Source: Sanderia malayensis (Eukaryota > Cnidaria > Scyphozoa > Semaeostomeae > Pelagiidae). Taken from it: a DNA stretch of 64,000 bases. The stretch is from assembly GCA_013076295.1 (NCBI GenBank), contig RQOL01000772.1:4860375-4924374 (forward strand). Direction: 5' to 3'. A program made the translations under genes and the position numbers. Shown in pieces: positions 54,587-64,000 of the stretch. How positions within the stretch are numbered: position 1 is the first letter of the stretch; each line of letters starts with the position of its first letter. Under the pieces are notes generated by a model. The model was not told the DNA's origin, made no database searches, and saw nothing but the letters and a program-made list of their open reading frames with translations.

Positions 54587-57500
54587 ATGGCTCCCCTACG
54601 TTTGTTTTTTGATTCAATGTCTCAACCATCTAGGTCCGTTTTAATGCTTCTCAAGCACAACAAAGTTTCTTTTATACCAGATTTGGTAAATTTAGGAAAA
54701 GGTAGGGTTTCAAAAACAAATCGTATGGTTTAAGGACTTGTTAACGAAGCACGTTTGTTGAGTGAGGCCAGGGCCTAATAAATTGTATTTTTCAGGTGAA
54801 CATTATACGAATTCAGATTTCGTTGCAACTACTCCTGTTAAAGCAGTCCCAGCTATGCAGCATGGTGAATTCAAGTTATTTGAAAGGTGACAAAAACTAT
54901 CTGCAAACATACATATCTAGTGGCCCCTATGCCTGAGCAAGAAAATGTACATAACAATATACAGGAACAGGGTGGGCCAAAAAATGTAACCCCCTAACAT
55001 AAACATTTGTAGAAAATTCATCTTAACGAAAAACTTTCGGAAAACTGTACAATAATCAGCTCAAAAGACAACTTGTGTAACAATATTTTGTAGTTATGTT
55101 GTCAGTTTGAACAGTTGTGATTTTAAAACTTCTAGTTGCGAAACCTACTATTGTGACATTTTGTCTGAAATTTGACAACATTAAAAAACAAAACAAGAAA
55201 AGTTTGAAATAACAAAAACAAGAATTAAACAAAGTGCTCAAAGTGTCCTCCTCCTCCCTGTTTAATAAATTTTTGCAGTCTTTCTGGGGCCAAGTATTAA
55301 AAGTTTTCATAATTTTTTGTTGATGCAAGCCCTGTGTCCATTCATTAGGTTGACGCAATGGTGCAATATTGTGTATGTTGTTCTCAGGCCAATAGTAAAG
55401 TTTTTGTTAAGAAATTCAAAAATGATTCCCTTTCTTTTCCAACCTTTTCCAATTTGCAAATTTTGGATGAAATGTTTAGTTTCTTGTGATATTTTGGGCA
55501 CATTGCTTTCTTCTGCACAATTTGAAAATGGCCAGACTTATGTATTGCTCTTCCAATGTAGTCAATTTTCATACAATATATGTCATAACAGCCGGCTTCA
55601 CGACTAGAAGTTTTAAAATTACAATTGCTCCAAAGTGACAAAACATAAATACAAAATATTTTTACACAGGATGTCTTTTCAATTGAATATTATATTGTAG
55701 AAATTTGCAACACATTTTTCATAAAATGCCTTTCCTAAAAAGTATTTTGCTAAGGGGGCTACTTTTTTAGGCCCACCCTGTTTAAATACCAAATGGGTTT
55801 CAATAGCGAATTTCTTCGGCAAAAATATACTGAAAATTTCATAGATTTTCAATTGAAAACACAATTTTCAATTGTTTTATGATCATATTAAAAGAAAACT
55901 GTGAGGATGTCCCTTAAAAATTTTTCACAAAAAATTATTGAAGTGGAGTAATTAATGCCCCAATAATTATAACTTTTTTCATTCAAAGCCACGCAAATGC
56001 TCTCTCATTTAAAAGGGAATGTTTTAAAATGTTGAAAAATATAAAGATTTTTCATGTAACTATCTTGAGTTTTTACAATTCAAGGTTCAAGTTTTTGTTT
56101 ATCATTTTAGGAATGTAATTGAACAATACTTATTTTTCCATAATTCTTTTTCCATTAACCATTTTAAAGGTTAAATGCCACAATAAAAAATTTAACATAA
56201 ATATTCCTCTAATTTGTTTTAAATGTTATAGTTTGATAGAAATTGTAAGGGCTGCTCTTCGCTGCGTTGTGTAAAATGTCCGTGCCCTCTTGTCAACTCT
56301 TTTGAGAAATCTTGAGTTTTTCTCTCTTATCACACATTTTTATTATTTAAAAAAGTTAGTGGTCAGATGTAACTTTGTTTTGAGTCGAAATAAGTGAACG
56401 AACATTTTCTTTTTTTAAACTCACTATGACATTTGAGAAACAAACATGTGCTTCCCAAATGGTAAACAAAGACTTAAACCTTGAATTCTAAAAGGTCAAG
56501 ACAGTTACATTTAACAAAATTTTAAAATATTCTCTTTTAAATGAGAGAGAATTAGGGTGGCTTTGAGTAAAAAAGTTATAATTATTGGCATTTGATATTG
56601 TTTTGTGAAACATTTTTAAGGGGCCTCTTTAAAGTTTCCTTTCAATACTATTATAAAACAATATAATCTAGTTTAAATTGTTTTTTCACTTGAAAATTTA
56701 TGAAATTTTGATTATATTTTTGTGAAGCAGATTTGCTATTGAAACCCATTCGGTATTTATATATTGTTATGTTTCTTGCTCAGACCTGTAGTGAGCGTAT
56801 TTTTAGATTTCTTTCATTTTGCCCTCTTCTCGATCACTTCCTCTATTTCATCATCTTCTATTTCTATATCTATTTCATCATTTCATCATCATTCTAATTT
56901 TATTTCTGCATCGTCACTCTCATCCTTCTAGAAACACGTTTGTTTTGTCACCATGCTTTTTAGAGTAATATAAATATGTGTAAATTATTGTAATTAGTCA
57001 GTCGGAGTCAGTCATTTAAAATCAACACTGCATCGTTTCTCTCTGGCTCCGTACTTCTTGCACGTAAAACACACAACCTGGAAAACAGCACTTGTTGGAT
57101 AGTCTCTGGACATAGAGGAGAAGACACTAGGACACTAGAACTTATTAGGAACACAATTCCTAAACTGGTGACCACGACGTGACCCAGCGAGGGGTCTTCA
57201 ATTCAACAACAAATCTGGCCTTTCTGCAGCACAACAAACCTCACCTCTATGGACAAGACAAGCAAACTCTTTCGACACTGTTTTCCAACAACCAACCCTC
57301 AATTCAATTCAACAACATCAAAGATTCAACAAGCAATTTCATCTGCATTACTGCAAGTTCTACTTTCACGCAACTGGCTTCTCATGAATTCGACATTTCG
57401 CCAATCCATGTTTACGTCAGGATTCGGCAGCTTTTCCTCAAAGCTTGTGCACGTGCACACAAGGTCAACCACATTCCTTGTCCAGAAAATTTTGGCAACT

Positions 57501-60500
57501 CATCTCACACTCAAGCAGCTCGGTGGCTCAGCAACGCTCCGCTCGTTCTACTTCACTACTCCACTTCGCTCCCCCGGATTGCTCGCTTCGCATCGCTCAT
57601 CATTCATCAACAGGACATTCAAACTGGATTGACCAGTTTTCAAGCAAATCAGCTATCACTTTTCAAATTGATCTTGACATTATTATCAAAAAACACGGTT
57701 GGATTATTTACTTATTATATATTCTAAGTCTAACATTTCGAACAATTGATTCATCACTTTATCGTAGTTATCATAATCGTATTCTTGTAATTAATTTCAC
57801 TCCAACTTATTTTCTGTTCTCTCGAACGCTTCCCTATCGCTTGCATTCTAAGGAGGGAGCCTTGTAGTGAAATTACATATTTTTAGATCACTTCCTCTAT
57901 TTCATCATCTTGCCTCATTCAAATTACAGTACTTCCTCGATTATCCGAACAAGTTGAACTCAATTTTTTGCTGGGCCGTTCGGATACACTAAAAATTCGG
58001 ATAATCCTGAACAAAAATTTTACCCACTAATCTTGGTATGAAGTTTATTTTTATCACCCAGAATAGTCAAGGGGTGCTCAAACAGAAGAAGGGACGATCA
58101 CAATTAGTAAAAACTCATGGATTTTGAAATTCCTGTTTGATTTCCTTTTAGCTGTTTCGGTAATAGGCAGGGAAATTCTTACAGAAATCTAGCAACTTTT
58201 CCGATGTTTCTTTTCTCACTTGATTATGAAAGTATGATGTCTTGTTGTTATTTTAAGCGACTGTAGCTTTTCTAAAAATAGCTCATTGTCACGTGATCGA
58301 TGACGTCACTATCCAGTATGAAAAAATATTTTTTACTCAATAGAAAGGTGATTTATAGCTCATTGCATAGATCTCACTCCACTGAGTACTTTGGGTATAG
58401 CATTTGCACCTCTATCACGTATGTGGTCCGAGTTACAGCACATTTAAAGTTTTTAAGCCAGGGGGTAACTCCATATAAAATTGACATATTTTCATGAAAA
58501 TTTTGGGCAAATAAATTCTTTCCTGCACTTGCGTATGCTTTATTTAGTCTAAAATGGGAAGGGCAGCCTAAATATTTTAAGCAGGACCACCAATAAACGA
58601 TCTAAAAAGGTAATTACTGCATTTTTAAACAAAGCAGTAACCCCCTTGTAAAGTCGAAGTCGTCGTTCTAACGACTTTTTTGTGGAATTTAAAACAAAAC
58701 AAGCAATATACTAAGATTAAATGTTGTAAAAATGGTTAGAAAAGTCTCACTCTAAATCGGTCGGTAGCCATAAGCAGACTATGGTACCCATTCATCATCT
58801 GAATCATTGGATGATAGAAAGTCTGAGACTTCCCATTCACTTTCGTTAGAATCGGGGCTGCAATCCTCAATTTCTGCTGCCATCTCGTCATCTCCAAAGT
58901 CTCCGTCACTTTCCAGAGGTATACCTTTATCTTGATCTGTATTGAAACTGCTCTTTGCCTTGGGGTTCTTTTTTCCTTTCTTTTTTCTTGGCTGGTTTGT
59001 AACTGGGCTATTACTCAAGTCATCATCGTCTCCTTCTATCGCAGCTTGATCTGACTTGTATCCTTTCTGGCGATGTTTTTTCTTTTGCAGAGAAGGCGGT
59101 AACTGTGTTCCTGTGAACCAAACAGGGGTCATAGCCGATGTTTCCTCGTTCCATTTCTACCCATAATCTTCCGGATCTAGCAGCTCCATCCGATACTCGC
59201 CACACTGAAGCCATATTTTAGTTTGCAACTGAGATCGTTTTAATGCTTGAAGGAGAGAATCAGGATCCGGGGGCAGTGCCATAGAGCTCTTTTCCTTTTG
59301 CTGTCGATAAAGACCCACCCTTGTATCGATGTGGCCGTCGTCTTTACTACCCTTGTATATAACTGCACGGACAAACTCTTTTAATTCCTGAATGTCGTTC
59401 TCAAGCAGCGGCTCGTCGTTCTGCAATGCATTTAGCATAGTAGAGAGTGATGGATCTTTTAAAAGCTTTCTGAAAATTCTAACTTTTCCCGTTTTGAACA
59501 TGTATGAGGTTGTGTCGCAACCAGAAATTGAATGAAAAGCTGGCAATGATAAGCAGAGCTGTCTTCCAATAAAGCGGCATATTTTCCCAACATCTGGAAA
59601 GCTATCTCGCTCGTACTTCATGAACCATTGGTGCGCTACAGAATACTTTTCATATGCCCATACAAGAAGGACCAGCACATCTGTATCTTTGGCGACAACA
59701 ACTACATCTTGATTTGCTTAAATCGCATGTAAGATTAACCTGCTATCTGCTTCTTCATGATTGCAATGGAAGAGCACCTCACTTGACCTATTTGTGGTTT
59801 GGTATGTCAGTTCTTTTGATGTTATGACAACTGGGCATCTGGCGAGTATCGGATGGAGCTGCTAGATCCGGAAGATTATGGGTGGAAATGGAACGAGGAA
59901 ACATCGGCTATGACCCCTGTTTGGTTCACAGGAACACAGTTACCGCCTTCTCTGCAAAAGAAAAAACATCGCCAGAAAGGATACAAGTCAGATCGAGCTG
60001 CGATAGCGGGGGACGATGATGACTTGAGTAATAGCCCAGTTACAAGCCAGCCAAGAAGAAAGAAACGAAAAAAGAACCCCAAGGCAAACAGCAGTTCCAA
60101 TACAGATCAGGATAAAGGTATACCTCTGGAAAGTGACGGAATCTTTGGAGATGACGAGATGGCAGCAGAAATTGAGGATTGCAGCCCCGATTCTAACGAA
60201 AGTGAATGGGAAGTCTCAGACTTTCTATCATCCAATGATTCAGATGATGAATGGGTACCATAGTCTGCTTATGGCTACCGACCGATTTAGAGTGAGACTT
60301 TTTTAACCATTTTTACAACATTTAATCTTAGTATATTGCTTGTTTTGCTTTAAATTCCACAAAAAAGTCGTTAGAACGATGACTTCGACTTTACAAGGGG
60401 GTTACTGATTTGTTTAAAAATGCAATAATTACCTTTTTAGATCATTTATTGGTGGTCCTGCTTAAAATATTTAGGCTGCCCTTCCCATTTTAGACTAAAT

Positions 60501-62982
60501 AAAGCATACGCAAGTGCAGGAAAGAATTTATTTGCCCAAAATTTTCATGAAAATATGTCAATTTTATATGGAGTTACCCCCTGGCTTAAAAACTTTAAAT
60601 GTGCTGTAACTCGGACCACATACGTGATAGAGGTGCAAATGCTATACCCAAAGTACTGCCGTAGAGCGAGATCTATGCAATGAGCTATAAATTACCTTTC
60701 TATTAAGTAAAAAATATTTTTTCATACTGGATAGTGACGTCATCGATCACGTGACAATGAGCTATTTTTAGAAAAGCTACAGTCGCTTAAAATAACAACA
60801 AAACATCATACTTTCATAATCAAATGAGAAAAGAAACATCGGAAAAGTTGCTAGATTTCTGTAAGAATTTCCCTGCCTATAATTGCAAACACGAATATGA
60901 AAACTGATGTGTTAATTTGATGTTTTCGTTGGATTTGGCTTTGATAAAGGGCAAAAATTTAAAAAGACAACGTATATTTTATTTGGTGATCGAGAGTTGG
61001 TTTGCGAAAAACTGATTTAGTAAAAAACTTTTGGCGTTTGGATAATCGAGGTTCGGATAATTGAGGTTCGGATAACCGAGGATGCACTGTACAATCATTC
61101 TATTTTTATTTCTGCATCGACACTCTCATCCTTCTGGAAACAATTTTGCTTTGTCATCGTGATTTTTAGAGTAATATAAATACGTGTAAATTATTTTAAT
61201 TAGTCAGTTGGAGTCAGTCATTTAAAATCAACACTGCATCGTTTCTCTCTGGCTCCGTACTTCTTGCACGTAAAACACACAACCTGGAAAACAGCATTCG
61301 TTGGATAGTCTCTGGACATATAGGAGAAGACACACACGCAGGCCTCTTTATATTGGGAACACAATTCCTAAGGACCTAGGAGCCACTTCTAGACACCATT
61401 TTTCATCCAGTGGTGCGTAACTTATGCTTAGTAAGTGTATATTCATGATATATTCATTATCTATATATGGATATGGATATGATTTATGGAGGGGGTTCAA
61501 ATGAGCTTGAAGAGACTCTTGTTTGTGCAATTCATTGGTTTTTCAAGTATTTTAAATGTTCATTGGGTTGGAAAAGAGCACCGAGCTATATGGATAATTT
61601 AGTACAACCGATCAAAGGAAGTGGAATATATAAATTATCATGGACATACAATGACAAGGCATGCTAAAATGGTAAGTGCATGAAAACTGGAATTTCAGAA
61701 AAGTACATCACCAGACAGTCGGTCTCTTTCTGCAGTTTTTCTGGAAACACGAAATCGTGTTGAGAATATCTAATGGAATATTGTTTGCTTCTTTTCACAA
61801 GGTTTTAATTTAATTCGATGAGCGCCCACTACATGGGAATTTTGTAATTCCTCACAACTGCAAGCTCATCCATAAGCCTTTCAAATTCCAGGCGCTGACC
61901 TGTTTCTAATCATCAAAGTAAAAAAATAAATAGGAGTCCATAGTATGAGAGAAAGTGGACGCCAGAATCGTTGCTTCAGTACGGGAAAAAACGGGGTTCC
62001 TGCTCTGATTTTATAGTAGGTAGATCCCAGCCCTAAAAGTTAATCACAAAAAAGTTGCACCCTTTGCCTCGTATCTGAAAAACTGTTTGTGATATCAAAA
62101 GAATATAAACGGATTCAGAATTGGTGCGTTCGAATCTATAGTTTAACCAACAAAATGAGCTGTAGGGGCACTCTAAGGCCTCTGCATGAAATGTTGCACC
62201 TGTAACTTTTATCGTTTTCTGTTGTCTTGTTGCTATTTTGTTTTGTTTTTAATTCTTCCTGATATTTTATTTTTGAGTTTTCTAGAATCTGTTTTCTTTC
62301 TTATGTTTTTCGTATGTTTGGGCAAATCTGAACCTAGTAGTGACTGCTTCTCATAAAGACTTTTTTTATAAAATGTGTAATGATTTTTTTCAGTGAGGCA
62401 ATCTTGAAATACATTTGTACAAAATATGAACTTGCTGATCACTGGTATCCAAAAGATGTTAAAAAGAGAGCAAAAATTGATGAATATTTGGCCTGGCATC
62501 ATACTAACCTTAGGAAGGGGGCTGTAGATGTTGTTTGGGCAAAAGTATGTTGTATATAAAACGCTCAAAATGTTTAAATCATTTATGATTATATTTTGTT
62601 TTCCTGGTTAAGTTTATGAACATCTGAGCATTGAAAATAATTATTTTTGCAGGCATTTGGCCCCTTTCTGTTGGGTAAACCAGTTGACAACGAAAAAGCC
62701 AAGCGAGGCTTGGATAAACTGACGAAAGATTTCACGATATTTGATAATTATTTTTTGAAGCAAACTCCATTCATATCAAGTGATGAGATTTCCATTGCTG
62801 ATTTAATGGCTATATGCGAATTCAGTCAAATGGAGTTATTGGAGAGGGATTTTATTTCCCTCACACCAAGTATTGAAAAGTGGCTAACAATGTGTAAAGA
62901 CGAACTTGGTGAAACATACCATGATGTTCATGCTATTTTGAATAAGCTGGGAAACAAGTTTAGGTCTTATAACAAGCTTTAA
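54587..62982 (+). CDS. GSTT: Theta-class glutathione S-transferase (four exons)
   Basis: Exons are 54587-54701, 54796-54886, 62394-62544 and 62653-62982, all with GT-AG introns and matching phases, giving 687 nt and 228 residues. The N-terminal thioredoxin-like half has the theta-type FFDSMSQPSRSV with presumed catalytic Ser12, the cis-proline loop VKAVPAM (Pro57) and the glutathione-binding FES (Glu68-Ser69). The C-terminal helical half includes HWYPKDVKKRAKIDEYLAWH, HHTNLRKG and ISSDEISIADLMAICEF. The enzyme conjugates glutathione to electrophiles in the cytosol. Intron 2 is 7.5 kb and almost wholly nested transposons. The 5' flank is short: a MULE terminus ends 108 bp upstream of the ATG. 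AATAAA is at 63150-63155. Confidence 0.95.
54966..55780 (-). mobile_element. Mariner-like element, internally deleted
   Basis: Ends AACAGGGTGGGCC(A/T)AAAAA are inverted, and the insertion lies at TA in the fold-back arm (54960-54961, 55783-55784). Minus-strand codons retain an N-terminal helix-turn-helix scrap (FLNKNFTIGLRTTYTIL) and the C-terminal transposase end (APERLQKFIKQGGGGHFEHF). The catalytic middle is missing, so it is non-autonomous. Confidence 0.78.
56787..57164 (+). repeat. 5' LTR of the miniature retrotransposon
   Basis: Starts TGTAGTGAGCG and ends AATTCCTAAA. It aligns with 57863-57924 joined to 61092-61372, notably GGAGTCAGTCATTTAAAATC and CACGTAAAACACACAACCTG. Confidence 0.82.
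57166..57182 (+). other. Primer-binding site (tRNA-Trp type)
   Basis: TGGTGACCACGACGTGA, two bases after the LTR, is complementary to the 3' end of tRNA-Trp with one mismatch. Confidence 0.72.
58779..59830 (-). pseudogene. Transposon-borne gene remnant, left arm and spacer
   Basis: The translation includes EEADSRLILHAI, a stop, then ANQDVVVVAKDTDVLVLLVW, LPAFHSISGCDTTSYMFKTG and a tail with ELLDPEDYG, a second stop (TAG at about 59160), then KWNEETSAMTPVWFTGTQLP and an acidic C-terminus. The (E)ADSR...DTDVLVLL...GCDTTS pattern is a family often found in many copies in cnidarian and other invertebrate genomes. Two nonsense codons and loss of the 5' half disable it. Name and function unknown to me. 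Confidence 0.65.
59853..60263 (+). CDS. Inverted duplicate of the gene's C-terminus (no stop)
   Basis: MELLDPEDYGWKWNEETSAM opens the right-arm copy. Where the left-arm copy has TAG, this copy has TGG (Trp). It continues through KKKHRQKGYKSD and an Asp/Ser/Glu-rich tail to WVP-stop. It is only a C-terminal fragment, likely not expressed as such. Confidence 0.6.
   Translation: MELLDPEDYGWKWNEETSAMTPVWFTGTQLPPSLQKKKHRQKGYKSDRAAIAGDDDDLSNSPVTSQPRRKKRKKNPKANSSSNTDQDKGIPLESDGIFGDDEMAAEIEDCSPDSNESEWEVSDFLSSNDSDDEWVP
61394..62393. other. Remainder of GST intron 2, with a dispersed repeat
   Basis: 61965-62190 is the relative of the repeat at 14355-14700. A short open stretch at 61500-61667 (LVCAIHWFFKYFKCSLGW) has no support as an exon, since exon 2 joins exon 3 in phase without it. 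Confidence 0.5.
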
Positions 62983-63260
62983 ATTGTTTATTTTGCCATT
63001 TTAAACATATCATTTCATCTCATTTAAGTTTGTAATTGGATTTTCCATGAAAAACTAAATTGGATACTAAAATTTTTCACAGAGTGAACTCAATTCCATT
63101 TTTGCCTCTTCTTCTTTGACGGCCATTACTAAAATGCTGAACGGGCAAGAATAAAGCAGGAATGAACAGGATTAAGCAGCAATGAAGCAGCAATGAACAG
63201 AAACGAACAGGAATAAGGCCATGCAAAAAGTAATGCAAGAAGCTTCCACATATTTGATTA
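62983..63260. other. GST 3' flank with a short minisatellite
   Basis: AATAAA at 63150 is followed by irregular GCAGCAATGAA / GAACAGGAAT iterations (63155-63220). No other gene. Confidence 0.5.
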
Positions 63261-64000
63261 ATATTAAATGAAAAGTTTTAAAACTGTATATTCAACCACA
63301 ACTTCCAGTGGTCATCATCAGAGTAAAATTGAATACATTAACAAACAGTTAAAACGATACAAACAAAATTCCAATAATAGTTCGAAAATCGTGCGTCAAT
63401 TAAATAACTTGAGAGGAAAGGATTTATCTTGTACGTTCAATGTAGGTCCATATGATTTAATATACAAAGCTTCTGAAATTTTCCGTTTATATTTACTACC
63501 TTTATACCCTTTATTCAAAATAAAAAAATTATCCAAAGTTACATTTTTTGACCAGTCTTTAAAGCATGTTGAAATAGATGCGACTGCAAATCTTTACCAT
63601 TATGTTCTTTAGCTCTTTCTGATATTCGTCTACCACTCTCACCAATATATGTATCATTACAATTTTCTTCTGGACACGTTGCTTTATATACCAAATTATG
63701 TTCATATTCCTTTTTCACTTTGTCTTTCATTTGAAACTTTGAGCCGAGTTTAGTTCCAGTATAGATGGTTTTCACATTTAATGTTCCTTTAGTTATCGTT
63801 GATATCGTTCTTCTAAGCGAATTCATTGCGCTTTCACCGACTTTTCCTTTATATGGTACAATGAGCAATTTTTCTTCTTTCTTTCCATCATTTCTTTTGA
63901 CTTCTTTTTCTTTCTTAGTTTTATTTTCTCTTACTTCACCAATTATCTTATTAATAAACGAAACCGGATAACCATTGTTATTCTTAAAAACTTCTACAAG
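63260..64000 (-). mobile_element. Penelope-like element, 3' part
   Basis: The minus strand encodes the C-terminal GIY-YIG endonuclease region of a Penelope-like retroelement and its 3' UTR (CTGATGATGACCACTGGAAG). The element runs off the right edge of the window, so the reverse-transcriptase domain is not visible. Confidence 0.78.
63396..64000 (-). pseudogene. GIY-YIG endonuclease end of a Penelope-like protein, one frameshift
   Basis: From the window edge the frame reads GYPVSFINKIIGEVR, LLIVPYKGKVGESAMNSLRR, NLVYKATCPEENCNDTYIGE and SGRRISERAKEHNGKDLQSH. CPEENC.DTYIGE(S/T)GR is the characteristic GIY-YIG segment of these elements. At a run of six A residues (about 63545-63550) the frame breaks to a stop; with one base added it would continue about 50 residues (TLDNFFILNKGYKGSKY) to TGA at 63398-63396. 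The lesion is either a real deletion or a homopolymer sequencing error. Confidence 0.75.

Larger units (their letters stand above)
57927..61089. mobile_element. Pogo/Tc1-like fold-back element with TA flanks
   Basis: Ends CAGTACTTCCTCGATTATCC and its near-complement GATAACCGAGGATGCACTG, flanked by TA (57925-57926, 61090-61091). The left arm 57927-59203 and right arm 59843-61089 are inverted copies over more than 1 kb, around a 640-bp unique spacer. The arms contain the 3' end of a gene on both sides. A one-sided element appears to have duplicated its own end in inverted form, replacing its other end. Confidence 0.82.
56787..61372 (+). mobile_element. Miniature (TRIM-like) LTR retrotransposon
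   Basis: A 5' LTR (56787-57164) is followed by a primer-binding site, only about 700 bp of internal sequence, a purine tract AAGGAGGGAGC (57850-57860) and a 3' LTR (57863-61372, containing a 3.16-kb insertion). Flanks GACC (56783-56786, 61373-61376) form a 4-bp duplication. No protease, reverse transcriptase or integrase is present; internal frames show no recognised gag. It must be moved by another element's enzymes. The primer site matches tRNA-Trp use as in the CsRn1 clade of Ty3/gypsy. Confidence 0.78.
57863..61372 (+). repeat. 3' LTR, split by a pogo-like element
   Basis: Begins TGTAGTGAAATTACAT, breaks at TA (57925-57926), resumes at 61092 and ends AATTCCTAAG. Without the insert it is about 345 bp, somewhat diverged from the 5' LTR. 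Confidence 0.78.
54916..61393. mobile_element. Fold-back element in GST intron 2, with insertions in both arms
   Basis: Left arm TCTAGTGGCCCCTATGCCTG, then GAGCAAGAAAATGT...ACCAAATGGGTTTCAATAGC, pairs with the right arm ending ...GAAACCCATTCGGTATTTA, TTTCTTGCTCAGACC | CTAGGAGCCACTTCTAGA. The arms are roughly 80% identical over about 350 bp each (excluding inserts), with a centre at about 56110-56450. The left arm is cut by a mariner element and the right arm by an LTR element. No transposase is seen. Confidence 0.72.

Noticed and set aside
57179..57867. Three overlapping frames inside the miniature LTR element as a possible gag
   Set aside because: No capsid, zinc-knuckle or protease motif is visible in any of the three frames, and none dominates. 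Left as non-coding interior.
61467..61667. Possible extra exon of the GST gene
   Set aside because: GST exon 2 (phase 2) joins exon 3 exactly and preserves the FES-EAIL motif; an exon between would disrupt the fold.

Overview
This is a stretch of an AT-rich animal (metazoan) nuclear genome. The evidence is two spliced housekeeping genes with GT-AG introns (EMG1/NEP1 and a theta-class glutathione S-transferase) and a dense, nested load of transposable elements typical of aquatic invertebrates. The elements include Harbinger, hAT, mariner and pogo-like, MULE, IS3EU-like integrase transposons, a DIRS-like element, a Penelope-like element, a small LTR element and LINE 3' ends. I cannot fix the phylum; a cnidarian or tunicate would fit. 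There is no prokaryotic, organellar or viral gene organisation.

Layout. At 1-2.3 kb there is a repeat (inverted copy at 20.0-20.6 kb) and no convincing gene. EMG1 runs from 2652 to 13257 (+) in six exons. Its 8.9-kb first intron holds a complete 4.7-kb transposon carrying a HECT ubiquitin ligase and an integrase-type transposase, a decayed hAT copy, an antisense gene for a small secreted protein, and a mariner fragment. A two-exon gene for a ~1,500-residue coiled-coil protein lies at 15.2-19.8 kb (-). From 21.3 to 44 kb the sequence is almost wholly mobile: a DIRS-like remnant, Harbinger MITEs nested in one another, a full Harbinger with transposase and Myb/SANT-like genes, a 5.4-kb element with TTAA flanks that contains four further elements, a 2.8-kb fold-back element made of inverted arrays of a 178-bp repeat with a perfect 9-bp target duplication, and a LINE remnant.

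A MULE with a multi-exon gene (CaRF-like N-terminus, MULE transposase, SWIM finger, Ulp1 protease, PHD-like finger) spans 44.1-54.5 kb. It is split near its right end by a second integrase-type transposon, which carries an alpha-kinase and a transposase that has lost its first two catalytic aspartates. The GST theta gene starts only about 110 bp after the MULE and runs to 62982 (+). Its 7.5-kb second intron is a fold-back element with a mariner in one arm and a miniature LTR retrotransposon in the other; that LTR element has a pogo-like fold-back element in its 3' LTR. The window ends in a Penelope-like element (-).

How it fits together. The host genes read cleanly once the insertions are spliced out, so both introns have grown by insertion. 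The most unusual theme is that three separate DNA transposons here carry host-type protein-modifying enzymes: a HECT E3 ligase, an alpha-kinase and a Ulp1 SUMO-protease-like domain. Two of them share one architecture: long inverted repeats, with cargo gene and integrase-type transposase facing each other tail to tail.
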